Positions 54,517 to 63,628 of a stretch of DNA of 64,000 bases are shown here, piece by piece. Position 1 is the stretch's first letter; every line of letters begins with the position of its first letter. Source of the DNA: JBFWYO01 sp050186335 (lineage in GTDB: Bacteria > Pseudomonadota > Alphaproteobacteria > Bin65); NCBI GenBank assembly GCA_050186335.1, contig JBFWYO010000004.1, forward strand, positions 1 to 64,000, in the 5' to 3' direction. The position numbers and the translations under genes were made by a program. Under the pieces are notes generated by a model. The model saw only the letters and a program-made list of their open reading frames with translations. It was not told the origin of the DNA and made no database searches.

Positions 54517-55227
54517 ATGCTCGAAGTGGTCGACGCGCATGTCTATTACGACACGAACTACATTCTGCAAGGCGTCAGCTTGCGCGTCGCCGCCGGGCAG
54601 ACGGTCGCCGTGCTCGGTCGCAACGGCGTCGGCAAGACGACGCTGATCCGCAGCATCGTCGGCGTCAATCCGCCGCGTGATGGCAAGATATTGTTCCAGG
54701 GCCGCGACATCGCGGGTCTGCCTTCTTACAAGATCACGTCGATGGGCATCGCCCTGGTGCCGCAGGGACGGCGCATCTTTCCGTCGCTCAGCGTCGGCGA
54801 AAATCTCGCGCTCGGATTGCGCGCCGCCGACGCGTCGCGCCCGGCCTGGACGCTCTCGCGCATCTACGACCTGTTCCCGATCCTCAAGGAGCGGCAGAAC
54901 CAGCCGGGCACCACGCTGAGCGGCGGCGAGCAGCAAATGCTGGCCTGCGCCCGTGCGCTGGTGTCCAATCCGGAATTGCTGCTGATGGACGAGCCGACCG
55001 AAGGCTTGGCGCCGCAGAAAGTCCACGAACTCGGCGCCACGATCGAACAGATGCGGCAAAGCGGCCTGGCCATCCTGCTGGTCGAGCAGAAGCTGACCTT
55101 TGCCGTGCGCCACGCCGATTATGTTTATGTGCTTAACAAGGGCGCGATCGGTTTCGAAGGCCCGGCGGCGACACTCATGGAAGATCGCGACGCGCAGGAA
55201 CGCCTGCTCGGCGTGGCGCCGTCGTGA
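54517..55227 (+). CDS. LivF-type ABC ATPase (system E)
   Basis: A 236-aa ATPase. Walker A is GRNGVGKT, signature LSGGEQQML, Walker B LLLMDEPTEGLAP, H-loop LVEQK. The start is 4 nt after the livG stop; longer in-frame openings lie inside livG. Converges with the IclR gene, 12 nt apart. Confidence 0.92.
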   Translation: MLEVVDAHVYYDTNYILQGVSLRVAAGQTVAVLGRNGVGKTTLIRSIVGVNPPRDGKILFQGRDIAGLPSYKITSMGIALVPQGRRIFPSLSVGENLALGLRAADASRPAWTLSRIYDLFPILKERQNQPGTTLSGGEQQMLACARALVSNPELLLMDEPTEGLAPQKVHELGATIEQMRQSGLAILLVEQKLTFAVRHADYVYVLNKGAIGFEGPAATLMEDRDAQERLLGVAPS

Positions 55228-55239
55228 CTCGCGTCGGCG

Positions 55240-56022
55240 TTACGACAGCCGCGCCTCGATATCGCGCGCGGCCTTGCGCAAACGCTCCAGAAACACCGGC
55301 TTCTTGCGATCGATCATCTGCGGCGTGAGCCCGGCCATGCTCGCGGCACCGACCAACGCGCCGCGCCGGTCGTAGACCGGTACGGCCAGCGCCGCCAAGC
55401 CCACGGCCACGTCGTCGACGGCGAATTCATAGCCCTGCTTGCGAATCAGGCGCAGCCGCTTCGACAGCGCTTCCTTGTCCATGATGCTTTTCGGGGTCAG
55501 CGCCACAAGATCTTGGCTCAGGACCGAATTGATCTCGGCCTCGTCCTGCAGCGCCAGCAACAGTTTCGGCGCGCCGCCGCAGTTGAAGGGCAAAATGCCG
55601 CCGATGCTCCACCAACGCACTTCCATGCCGCGCATGTCGTGGAATCGCTCGATACAGAGCGCGGCGTGATCGCGGTAGACGGATAGGAACGTGGTCACGC
55701 GCAATTCGGTCGCCAGTTGGTCGAGCACCGGGGTCGCGGCGCGGCGCAGTTCGTCCTGGTCGGGTACGCTGGCCGCCAGCCGCCGGACCGCCGCGCCCAA
55801 TCCGTAGGACTGGCCGCGCTCGTCCTGCACGACGAACCCGTCAGCCATCAAAGTCAGCAACAGGCGCCGCGCCGTTGCCTTGTCCAGCCGGCTGCGCTCG
55901 GCCACCTGGCGCAATTCCTGCCATGGCTCGGCTTCGAACGATTGCAGTATCGCGAGGGCACGACTGACCGCTCGCACCGGGCGTGGCGCGGGATTATCCG
56001 CGGAATTGCGGCGGTTCTGCAT
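55240..56022 (-). CDS. IclR-family transcriptional regulator
   Basis: A 260-aa IclR regulator: N-terminal winged helix (AVSRALAILQSFEAEPWQELRQVAERSRLDKATARRLLLTLMADGFVV) and a C-terminal GAF-like effector domain (NCGGAPKLLLAL). An in-frame GTG at 56031 adds three residues. It is divergent from the metallo-beta-lactamase-fold gene and the aconitase-like/lyase/transporter F genes, which it likely controls in response to a pathway acid. Confidence 0.9.
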   Translation of the reverse strand: MQNRRNSADNPAPRPVRAVSRALAILQSFEAEPWQELRQVAERSRLDKATARRLLLTLMADGFVVQDERGQSYGLGAAVRRLAASVPDQDELRRAATPVLDQLATELRVTTFLSVYRDHAALCIERFHDMRGMEVRWWSIGGILPFNCGGAPKLLLALQDEAEINSVLSQDLVALTPKSIMDKEALSKRLRLIRKQGYEFAVDDVAVGLAALAVPVYDRRGALVGAASMAGLTPQMIDRKKPVFLERLRKAARDIEARLS

Positions 56023-56077
56023 CTCGGGCACCCGGCCGATTCATGTTAGTCTGCGCGTTCGGCGCAAGTTAACATGT

Positions 56078-56096
56078 CATTTCATCTGTTGAAATG
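56078..56096. promoter_or_regulatory. Inverted repeat CATTTCA-N5-TGAAATG, candidate IclR operator
   Basis: Perfect 7-bp arms around TCTGT lie between the divergent IclR and hydrolase genes, in an AT-richer stretch. IclR proteins bind short palindromes of this size in divergent promoter regions. Confidence 0.55.
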
Positions 56097-56189
56097 GTTT
56101 TTGAGCATTGACACGGTCCGCGCCGCGTTCGAAAAATGGCCGATCCGAACAGAGCCTGTGCAACGGGCCGTCTCGAACTGGGGAGTGGA

Positions 56190-57083
56190 ATGGCCGGCCT
56201 GCGGCTTGGCAAATATACGGTCACGCGTATCGAAGAAATGCTCACCCCGGGCTTTCTGCCGGGATTCCTGTTTCCGGATTTCGACGCCGCGATCTTCGAA
56301 CAGCACGCGCAGTTGCGCGGGCCGCGCTTCTGGCACGATGCCAGCGGCAAGGTCATGTCGAGCATGCACTCCTGGCTGATCCGAGACGACAAGCACGTGA
56401 TCCTGATCGATACCGGTTGCGGCAACTTCAAGAACCGGGCCTTGCCGCTGTTTCAGCGTTTCCATCAGCTCGATTTGCCGTATCTCGCGCGCCTCGCCGA
56501 GGCCGGCGTTGCGCCGGAAGACGTGACGCTGGTCATCAACACGCATCTGCATATCGATCATGTCGGCTGGAATACCGTGCTCAAGCACGGCAAATGGGTG
56601 CCGACGTTCCCGAACGCGCGCTACGTGTTCGGGCGGCGAGAGTTCGCCCATTGGCGCTCGCCCATGGGCGGCATCGCGACGTTCCCGGAAAACGCCGCCG
56701 TGATCGAAGACAGCGTCATGCCATGCGTCGAAGCGGGGCAGGTGGAGTTCGTCGACGACGAGGCGCGGCTCATGCCGGGGATCGATGTCGAATGGGCGCC
56801 AGGTCACACCGAGGGCCAGTTCATGATCAAGCTGACCTCGGGCAAGTTTGCCGCCGTCTTTCCGGGCGACAGTCTGCACCAGCCGATGCAGGTCTATCGG
56901 CCGACCTGGAACAGCCGCTTCTGCGAGCAGCCGGATACCGCGCGCGCCACGCGCAAGCGCGTGCTCGATTACTGCGCCGACCGGAACGCGCTGCTGATGC
57001 CGGCGCATTTCGGCGCGCCGCATTGCGGCTACGTGCGCAGCGCCGGCGACGCCTATACGTTCCAGCCGGCCGACGATTTATAG
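56190..57083 (+). CDS. Metallo-beta-lactamase-fold hydrolase
   Basis: A 297-aa MBL-fold enzyme with NTHLHIDHVGW (His119, His121, Asp123, His124), a later metal His in WAPGHTEGQ, an Asp in FPGDSLHQP and His in MPAHFGAPH. Length and motif order fit the lactonase/carboxylesterase-like MBL group used in acid and lactone catabolism. The ATG at 56190 has a GGGAG site; the frame upstream overlaps the promoter. First gene of the presumed IclR-controlled operon; 19 nt before the LeuC-like gene. Confidence 0.86.
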   Translation: MAGLRLGKYTVTRIEEMLTPGFLPGFLFPDFDAAIFEQHAQLRGPRFWHDASGKVMSSMHSWLIRDDKHVILIDTGCGNFKNRALPLFQRFHQLDLPYLARLAEAGVAPEDVTLVINTHLHIDHVGWNTVLKHGKWVPTFPNARYVFGRREFAHWRSPMGGIATFPENAAVIEDSVMPCVEAGQVEFVDDEARLMPGIDVEWAPGHTEGQFMIKLTSGKFAAVFPGDSLHQPMQVYRPTWNSRFCEQPDTARATRKRVLDYCADRNALLMPAHFGAPHCGYVRSAGDAYTFQPADDL

Positions 57084-57102
57084 CGATTCGAAAGGTACCA
57101 GC

Positions 57103-58359
57103 ATGGGTTTCACGATCACGGAGAAGATTCTGGCGCGCGCCGCCGGTCTGGCATCCGTCAGGGCTGGCGACGAGGTCATGGCCAAGCCCGATTTCGTGCT
57201 GTCGTACGATTTCCCCGGCTATACCGATGTCGTCTTCAAGCAGATGAAAGAGGATTTCGGCATCACAAAGGTGCGCGAGCCGGAGCGCTTCGGTATCTTC
57301 ATCGATCACATGGTGCCGGCCGGCACGCCGCAGGAAGAAGAGCTGCACATCGGCACGCGCAAATGGTGCGCGGAGAACAATGTCCCGCTGTTCGAACGCG
57401 TCGGCATCGGCCATCAGGTCTCGGCCGAAGTGGGCTATGCCACGCCCGGCGCATTCGTCGTCCACTTCGACGGCCATGTCAGCCAGCTCGGCACCTTCGG
57501 CACGCTGGCCATGGGCATCCGCCGCAACATCCTCGAAGCTTTCGTGCGCGATCAGGTTTCGCTGCGCGTGCCGCAGACGACGCGGGTCGATCTGACCGGC
57601 ACGCTGAAAACCGGGGTCATGGCGCGCGACGTGTTCCACCACATCGTGCGCGTGCTCGGTCCGTCGGCATGCCGCTTCCAGGTGCTGGAGCTGGGCGGCT
57701 CCGGGCTCGATGCGCTGTCGACCGAGGGTTTGCAGACCATTACCGGCCTGGCCATGTTCACGGGCGCGATTACCGCCATCGTCAATCCGGACAAGAAGCG
57801 CCTCGACTATGCGCTGCCACGTGCGCGCAAGAAACTCGAGCCGGTCTACAGCGACGACGACGCGGTGTTCGCCGCGCGCCATACGATCGATCTGTCGAAT
57901 CTGGAGCCGATCGTCGTCATTCCGCCGAGCCCCGCGAATACGCGCGATCTCAAGGACTATATCGGGCTCGACGTGCAGTCCGGCTATCTCGGCTCATGCG
58001 CGTCGGGCCGGCTCGAAGATCTGCGTGCTGCCGCGCAGGTGCTCAAGGGCCGCCAGGTCAAGCCGGGCTTCATGCTGCATGTGATCCCGACCAGCCAGCA
58101 GATCATGCTCGATGCCGCCAAGGAGGGGCTGATCGCCACGTTGGTCGAGGCGGGCGCCTTCGTCTCGTCCTCGTCGTGCGACTATTGCTATGGCCGCATC
58201 GCCACGATGACCGCCAACCAGCGCGCGGTTTCGACCGGCACGCTGAACGTCAAGGGCCGCATGGGCAGCCCCGATTCGGAAATCTACCTGTGCAATGCGG
58301 CGTCGGTCGCGGCGGCTTCGATCGAAGGCAAGATCGCCGATCCGCGGAAGTATCTCTGA
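57103..58359 (+). CDS. Aconitase/LeuC-like hydro-lyase, large subunit
   Basis: A 418-aa homologue of isopropylmalate isomerase large subunits. The Fe-S cysteines are kept: Cys299 in YLGSCASGR, Cys359 and Cys362 in SSCDYCYG. The conserved N-half GIGHQVSAEVGYATPGAFVVHFDGHVSQLGTFG corresponds to the LeuC GICHQV...DSHT block but with DGHV for DSHT. It should add or remove water on a C4-C6 dicarboxylate. The next genes (LeuD-like, PEP-mutase-family lyase) resemble the 2,3-dimethylmalate dehydratase and lyase set of nicotinate fermenters. Confidence 0.87.
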   Translation: MGFTITEKILARAAGLASVRAGDEVMAKPDFVLSYDFPGYTDVVFKQMKEDFGITKVREPERFGIFIDHMVPAGTPQEEELHIGTRKWCAENNVPLFERVGIGHQVSAEVGYATPGAFVVHFDGHVSQLGTFGTLAMGIRRNILEAFVRDQVSLRVPQTTRVDLTGTLKTGVMARDVFHHIVRVLGPSACRFQVLELGGSGLDALSTEGLQTITGLAMFTGAITAIVNPDKKRLDYALPRARKKLEPVYSDDDAVFAARHTIDLSNLEPIVVIPPSPANTRDLKDYIGLDVQSGYLGSCASGRLEDLRAAAQVLKGRQVKPGFMLHVIPTSQQIMLDAAKEGLIATLVEAGAFVSSSSCDYCYGRIATMTANQRAVSTGTLNVKGRMGSPDSEIYLCNAASVAAASIEGKIADPRKYL

Positions 58360-58367
58360 GGCGCGCC

Positions 58368-58883
58368 ATGGCAACCAAGCTTCCGAAAAACCTGCACGGC
58401 CGCATTGCCTTCGTGTTCGAGGAGGTCGATTTCGACGTCGACCAGATCATCGGCGTCAAGAACATCAAGATTCAGGACGTGGCCGAGCTCGCCAAAGTCG
58501 CGATGCAGGCCTACGACCCGGATTTCGCGAAGCACGTGAAGCCCGGCGACCTGCTGGTCGGCAACGTCAATTTCGGCTACGGCCACCCGCATTATCCGCC
58601 GCTGCGCGCGATGCGGCACCTGGGAGTGGCCGGCATCATCGCCGAATCATTTTCGCCCGGCTATTGGCGCGGCGAAATCAGCATGGGCTTTCCGCAAGTG
58701 CCGTGCCCGGGGATCCTGAAATTCGTAAAGCGCTGGGACGAGGTCGAAGTCGATTGGGCGGCCCAGATCGTGCGCAACCTTACGCGCGGCACGGAAACCA
58801 AGTTCGAACCGCTCGCCAAGGCCGATCTCGAGATGCTCGCGGCCGGCGGGCTCGTGCCTTATCTCAAGCAACAGGCGGCCTGA
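58368..58883 (+). CDS. Aconitase/LeuD-like hydro-lyase, small subunit with altered loop
   Basis: A 171-aa swivel-domain subunit pairing with the preceding gene. In LeuD the substrate loop reads NFGCGSSREHAPWAL; here it is NFGYGHPHYPPLRAM (residues 68-82), so the Ser-Ser-Arg that binds the substrate carboxylate is replaced by His-Pro-His-Tyr. This implies a different substrate from isopropylmalate or aconitate. ATG at 58368 is 8 nt after the large-subunit stop. The long frame extending upstream is an out-of-frame overlap with the large subunit. Confidence 0.83.
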   Translation: MATKLPKNLHGRIAFVFEEVDFDVDQIIGVKNIKIQDVAELAKVAMQAYDPDFAKHVKPGDLLVGNVNFGYGHPHYPPLRAMRHLGVAGIIAESFSPGYWRGEISMGFPQVPCPGILKFVKRWDEVEVDWAAQIVRNLTRGTETKFEPLAKADLEMLAAGGLVPYLKQQAA

Positions 58884-58902
58884 CCGCCAAAGGAGTACCG
58901 AC

Positions 58903-59784
58903 ATGGCGACCAAACTCAATCTGCGCCACGCACTAAACAGCAAGAAAACCGTCTGGGCGGCGGGCGCGTTCGACGCGCTGAGCGCGCGGCTGATCGACGA
59001 TGCCGGCTTCGATGCCCTGCTGACCTCGGGCTTCGGCATTTCGTCGTCGTTCCTCGGCCAGCCCGATGCCGAGCTTTACACCATGACGGAAAACCTGACC
59101 GTCGTGCGCAATGTGGTGAACGCGGTCAATATCCCGGTCATCGCCGACATCGATACCGCCTACGGCAACGCGCTGAACGTGATGCGCACGGTCCGCGAAT
59201 TCGAAGCCGCCGGTTCCGCGGCCGTGATCATGGAAGACCAGGTGGCGCCGAAGCGCTGTCCGGCATCGTCCGATATGATCGACATCATCCCGATTGACGA
59301 AGCGGCCGGCAAAATCGACGCCGCGGTAAACGCGCGACGCAACAAGGATATGCTGATCATCGCGCGCACCGATGCGATCAACGAGGATGAGGCGTGTCGC
59401 AGGGCCAAGGCCTACGTGGAAGCCGGCGCGGACGTGATCCAGCCGATCTCCAAATGCTTCAAGAATATCGGCGGCCTGCGCAAGCTGCGCGCGGCCTGCG
59501 GCGTACCGCTGTCGTTGCAATTGCTCGGCTGGCTGGAACGCGATCTCAGCCCTGCCGAGATCGAGGAAGTCGCCGGCATCGCCACGTTCCCGCTGGTGCC
59601 GCTGATGAGCGCCACCATGGCGATGCGCGACAATCTCAAGGTGCTCGCCGCCAACAAATCGTCCAAGGGCCTGCCGCACGCGGTCATGGACCACAACGAA
59701 TTCTCGGTCTTCATCGGCTTCCCGAAGATCGAGGAGCTGCAGAAGAAGTACCTGCGTTTCTTGCCGACCAAAGCGGCGGAATAG
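58903..59784 (+). CDS. Isocitrate-lyase/PEP-mutase-family lyase (2,3-dimethylmalate-lyase-like)
   Basis: A 293-aa TIM-barrel enzyme. VWAAGAFDALSARLIDDAGFDALLTSGFGIS is the family N-terminus, IADIDTAYG supplies metal-binding Asp82 and Asp84, and EDQVAPKRCP contains the conserved KRC with Cys119. Family members cleave or form the C2-C3 bond of malate-type acids. With a hydratase just upstream, a retro-aldol split of a substituted malate to pyruvate (or an oxo-acid) plus a short acid is the expected reaction. AAAGGAG precedes the ATG. Confidence 0.87.
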   Translation: MATKLNLRHALNSKKTVWAAGAFDALSARLIDDAGFDALLTSGFGISSSFLGQPDAELYTMTENLTVVRNVVNAVNIPVIADIDTAYGNALNVMRTVREFEAAGSAAVIMEDQVAPKRCPASSDMIDIIPIDEAAGKIDAAVNARRNKDMLIIARTDAINEDEACRRAKAYVEAGADVIQPISKCFKNIGGLRKLRAACGVPLSLQLLGWLERDLSPAEIEEVAGIATFPLVPLMSATMAMRDNLKVLAANKSSKGLPHAVMDHNEFSVFIGFPKIEELQKKYLRFLPTKAAE

Positions 59785-59817
59785 CCGTTTCCATAGATCC
59801 AACAGGAGGAGATTCAC

Positions 59818-60951
59818 GTGAATAAACGTCGCATCATTTTGGCAGCCGCCGCAGCGGTGAGCCTGGCCGCGTTCGGCGGCACCGCCTGGGCGCAATCGAA
59901 GCCGCCCGTTCGCATCGCCGCGATCAATCCGTTGTCCGGCGCCGGCGCTTTCGACGGCCAGTTGGCCCTGGAAGGCATGCAGGCGATGGTCGCCATCATC
60001 AACGACAAGGGCGGCATTCTGGGCGGCCGCAAGATCGAGCTGGTCACCTACGACGACAAGGGCACGCCGGAAGAGGGTGTCTCGGCCGCCAAGCGCGCGC
60101 TGGAACAGGACAAGGTCGACCTCATCGTCGGCGGCTGGTTCAGCGCGGTCGCGCTGGCGCAGAAGGAAGTGACCCGGGACAAGATCATCAACGTGATGAC
60201 GTCGTCGCAGCATCCGAAGGTGACCGAGGAGGGGCACAAGTATCTGTTCCGCCTCAACGCCACCTCGACGATGATGTCGGACCGCTATGCCAAGTTCATC
60301 TGCGATCAGATGAAGGTCAAGTCGGTCGCGTTCATCACCATCAACGACGATTACGGCCGCCTCGAGGTCGACAATTACAAGCGTCTGCTCGGCGCCTGCA
60401 AGATCGAAGTGAAGGGCAACGAGTTCTACAATCGGAACGACACCGACTTCACCACCGCGCTCACCAAGCTGCGCAGCCTGAATGCCGATGCGATCTACGT
60501 CTCGGCTATCAACACCTCGCAGGGTGCGACGATCTACCGGCAGATCCGCCAAAGCGGCTACAAGGGCCTGATCATCGCCTCGGCCGGCAACATGAATCCG
60601 AAGCTGGTCGAGCTGTCCGGCCCGGCGCTCGAAGGCGTGTACAGCGTTTCGCTGTTTGCGCCCGACAGCACGCGCCCGATGGCGAAGAAATGGATCGAGC
60701 AATACGGCAAGATGTTCAAGAACGAGCCGTCGTTCATCGGCTCGCTCGGCGCGCAGGCGGTCGAAGTGCTCGCCGGCGCCATCGAAAAGGCCGGCGATCC
60801 GCGCGCCTACGACAAGATCGCGGCGGCACTGAAAGGCCAGAAGTGGGATACGCTGCTCGGCGACATCAGCTTCGACAACAAGGGCCAGGCGCTGCAGAAC
60901 ATCTATCTGGTGCAGGTGAAGAACAAGAAGATCATCAGCGCCAGCAAGTAA
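59818..60951 (+). CDS. HAAT ABC transporter substrate-binding protein (system F)
   Basis: A 377-aa periplasmic binding protein with a GTG start preceded by the strongest ribosome site in the window (AGGAGGAG). Sec signal of 25 residues (TAWA-Q). Mature part starts PVRIAAINPLSGAGAFDGQLALEG. It follows the lyase by 33 nt, so uptake and degradation genes appear co-transcribed; the ligand is probably the dicarboxylate or its precursor. Confidence 0.9.
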   Translation: MNKRRIILAAAAAVSLAAFGGTAWAQSKPPVRIAAINPLSGAGAFDGQLALEGMQAMVAIINDKGGILGGRKIELVTYDDKGTPEEGVSAAKRALEQDKVDLIVGGWFSAVALAQKEVTRDKIINVMTSSQHPKVTEEGHKYLFRLNATSTMMSDRYAKFICDQMKVKSVAFITINDDYGRLEVDNYKRLLGACKIEVKGNEFYNRNDTDFTTALTKLRSLNADAIYVSAINTSQGATIYRQIRQSGYKGLIIASAGNMNPKLVELSGPALEGVYSVSLFAPDSTRPMAKKWIEQYGKMFKNEPSFIGSLGAQAVEVLAGAIEKAGDPRAYDKIAAALKGQKWDTLLGDISFDNKGQALQNIYLVQVKNKKIISASK

Positions 60952-60958
60952 CCGGCGC

Positions 60959-60989
60959 ATGCGGGGGCCGCGACGAGCGGCTCCCGCAT
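60959..60989 (+). terminator. Hairpin between binding protein F and livH
   Basis: A 13-bp stem with one G-T wobble (60959-60971 with 60977-60989), loop GACGA, is followed by TTT. It resembles a partial terminator or mRNA-stabilising element that would favour the binding protein over the permeases, as seen also after binding protein A. Confidence 0.6.
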
Positions 60990-61011
60990 TTTCCGCACAG
61001 AGTAGCGGTCG

Positions 61012-61890
61012 ATGGAATTCGTCGTCTTCGTCCAGCAGGTCGTCAACGGACTCGCCAACGGGATGGGCTACGTGCTCATCGCCGTCGGCCTGACGCTGGT
61101 GTTCGGCGTGCTGCGGATCGTCAATTTCGCGCACGGCGAATTCTATATGCTGGGCGCCTACATCACCTATTACGTGATGTCGCTGGCCGGAGTCGGCTAT
61201 ATCGGCAGCCTGATCGTATCCACCTTGCTGGTGGCCGCCATCGGCATCCTGGCCAACCACTTCTTCTTCCGCCCGCTGCGGCGCGAACACGAATTCACGA
61301 TTCTTTTGTCCAGCCTCGGCCTGGCCCTGCTGATCGCCAACGCGGCGGAGCATTTCTTCGGCGCCGATCCGAAATACGTCACCACGCAGTACGCGGACGA
61401 AACCGTGGAACTGGGCCCGATCGTCGTCACCGAGCAGCGCCTGCTGGTGATCGCCGTGGCGTTCGCCATGATCGCTGCGACCTACTGGTTCATCCGTTCG
61501 ACGCGCATGGGCAAGATGATGCAGGCGACGGCGCAGAATCCCGAGGGCGCCGCGCTGACCGGGATAAACACCGGCTACGTGCATGCCTATACGTTCGCGT
61601 TCGCCTGCGCGCTTGCGGCGCTGTCGGGTTCGCTGGTCGGGCCGACCGCCATGCTGTTTCCGACCGTCGGCGACTGGGCGGTGCTCAAGGGTTTCATCGT
61701 CGTGGTCATGGGCGGTTTGGGCAGCGTGACCGGCGCGCTGCTCGGCGGAATCGTGCTCGGCATCGCCGAATCGCTCGGCGGCGGCTACGTTTCGCTCGGC
61801 TTCAAGGAGGCGATCGGCTACGCGATCATCATTTTGGTGCTGTTGTGGCGGCCCCAGGGATTGTTCAGCGCCTCGACGGACCGCAAATGA
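61012..61890 (+). CDS. LivH-type permease (system F)
   Basis: A 292-aa permease with LRIVNFAHGEFYMLGAYITYYV, the textbook LivH motif, and WRPQGLFS at the C-terminus. The stop overlaps livM (ATGA). Confidence 0.94.
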   Translation: MEFVVFVQQVVNGLANGMGYVLIAVGLTLVFGVLRIVNFAHGEFYMLGAYITYYVMSLAGVGYIGSLIVSTLLVAAIGILANHFFFRPLRREHEFTILLSSLGLALLIANAAEHFFGADPKYVTTQYADETVELGPIVVTEQRLLVIAVAFAMIAATYWFIRSTRMGKMMQATAQNPEGAALTGINTGYVHAYTFAFACALAALSGSLVGPTAMLFPTVGDWAVLKGFIVVVMGGLGSVTGALLGGIVLGIAESLGGGYVSLGFKEAIGYAIIILVLLWRPQGLFSASTDRK

Positions 61891-62855
61891 CGCACGATCG
61901 CCCGGCCAAAACCGCGTTCGGCGTGCTCGCCCTGTTCGCGCTGCCGCTCGTGGTCGGCAGCACCTATATTCAGCATATGATGGTGCTGTGGGCGATGTAT
62001 GCGCTGCTCGCGCTCAGCCTCAACATCATCATCGGTTACCTCGGCGAACTCACCTTCGGCCACGCGGCATTCTTCGGCATCGGCGCCTATACGTCGGCGA
62101 TCCTGAGCATCCAGCTCGGCCTGCCGGTCATCATTGGTCCGTTCGTCGCGGCCGTCGTCGCCGGTCTGTTCGGCTTGGTGATCGGATTCGTCGCGCTGCG
62201 CATCGTCGGCCCGCAATTCGCCATTCTCACGCTCGGCTTCGGCGCCATCCTGCACACGGTGACCAACTATTGGGTCGATCTGACGCGCGGGCCGATGGGC
62301 ATTTCGAACATTCCGTCCTTCGCGCTGCCGGGCCTCGAGATCGACTTCACCCTGGCACGCAACATGTATTACGTGGTGCTGGTGTTCCTGCTCGCCATCG
62401 CCTACCTGTGCCATGCATTGATCTCCAGCCGCACCGGGCGTGCGTTCCTGGCGCTGCGCGAGAATCCGCAGCTTGCGTCGTCGATCGGCATCAACGTGTT
62501 CGGCATGAAGCTGTTGGGCTTCGTCGCGGCCACCGCGATTGCTGGGCTGGGCGGCTCGCTGTACGGGCATTATCTGCGGGTCATCACGCCCGAACTGATG
62601 AGCCTGCAATACATGGCTGCGCTCGTCATCATGGTCATCATCGGCGGCAAGGGCACAATCATCGGGCCGATGGTCGGCGCGCTGGTTTATGTCGGGTTGC
62701 TGGAATTGCTGCGCGCGACCGGCTCGCTGCGCCTCGTGGTGTTCGCGGCACTGCTGACGGCGTGCGTGATCTTCCTGCCCGGTGGGCTTGTCAGCCTCTG
62801 GCGCCGCGTGCGCGATCGCCGGCGCACGGCGCCCACGCCAGAGGCGGCGGCATGA
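61887..62855 (+). CDS. LivM-type permease (system F)
   Basis: A 322-aa permease; LSLNIIIGYLGELTFGHAAFFGIGAYTSAIL is the LivM block and LPGGLVSLWRR the tail. The ATG at 61887 overlaps livH by 4 nt; the frame is open far upstream through livH and the binding protein but that part is non-coding in this frame. The stop overlaps livG (ATGA). Confidence 0.93.
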   Translation: MTHDRPAKTAFGVLALFALPLVVGSTYIQHMMVLWAMYALLALSLNIIIGYLGELTFGHAAFFGIGAYTSAILSIQLGLPVIIGPFVAAVVAGLFGLVIGFVALRIVGPQFAILTLGFGAILHTVTNYWVDLTRGPMGISNIPSFALPGLEIDFTLARNMYYVVLVFLLAIAYLCHALISSRTGRAFLALRENPQLASSIGINVFGMKLLGFVAATAIAGLGGSLYGHYLRVITPELMSLQYMAALVIMVIIGGKGTIIGPMVGALVYVGLLELLRATGSLRLVVFAALLTACVIFLPGGLVSLWRRVRDRRRTAPTPEAAA

Positions 62856-63628
62856 GCGCCAAACTGCTCGAAACCAGGGGATTGACGCGCCGTTTCGGCG
62901 GGCTGGTCGCCGTCAACAATGTCGATCTCCATGTCATGCCGGGCGAAATCGTCGGGCTCATCGGTCCCAACGGCGCCGGCAAGACGACCCTGTTCAACAT
63001 GCTGGCCGGCAGCATGCCGCCGTCGGACGGCAAAGTGTTCTTCGACGGCGCCGACCGCACCGGGTTGCCGGCGCACCGCATGGGGCAGCTCGGCGTTACG
63101 CGCACGTTCCAGATCACCAGCCTGTTTCCGGAACTGTCGGTCGCCGAAAACATCCGCATCGGCACCTATCGCAGCAAGCGCAGCACCTGGGGCGGCGCGA
63201 TCTTCCGCTCGCCGCTGTATCGCGCCGAGGAAAAGGACGTTGCGGCGACCGTGCAGGACATTCTCGACTTCGTCGGCATGTCGCAGCGCGGCGAGATGGC
63301 GGCCAAGGCGCTGCCCTACGGCGAGCAGCGCAAGCTCGAGATCGCCATCGCGCTGGCGGCCGCGCCGCGCCTGCTGCTGCTCGACGAGCCTGCCGCCGGA
63401 ATGAACCCGGACGAGGGCGCCAAGCTGGTGCAGATGATCCGCGCCATAAGGGATCGCGGAATTACCGTGCTGCTGGTCGAACACCACATGCGCGTGGTCA
63501 TGGGTGTGTGCGACCGCGTGATCGTCATCGACAGCGGCAACAAAATCGCCGAGGGCCTGCCGGCGCAGGTCGCCAACGACCCCGAAGTGATCCGGGTCTA
63601 TCTCGGCCGCGAGAAGGTCCATGCTTGA
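62852..63628 (+). CDS. LivG-type ABC ATPase (system F)
   Basis: A 258-aa ATPase: Walker A GPNGAGKT, RTFQITSLFPELSVAENI, signature-position LPYGEQRKLEIAIAL, Walker B LLLLDEPAAGMNP and H-loop LVEHH. The LPYGEQR-type signature is typical of LivG. Its end overlaps the livF start by 8 nt. Confidence 0.93.
   Translation: MSAKLLETRGLTRRFGGLVAVNNVDLHVMPGEIVGLIGPNGAGKTTLFNMLAGSMPPSDGKVFFDGADRTGLPAHRMGQLGVTRTFQITSLFPELSVAENIRIGTYRSKRSTWGGAIFRSPLYRAEEKDVAATVQDILDFVGMSQRGEMAAKALPYGEQRKLEIAIALAAAPRLLLLDEPAAGMNPDEGAKLVQMIRAIRDRGITVLLVEHHMRVVMGVCDRVIVIDSGNKIAEGLPAQVANDPEVIRVYLGREKVHA

Noticed and set aside
57363..58883. A 506-residue + strand frame ending with the LeuD-like protein
   Set aside because: The upstream part is an alternative frame of the LeuC-like gene; the real small subunit begins at 58368.
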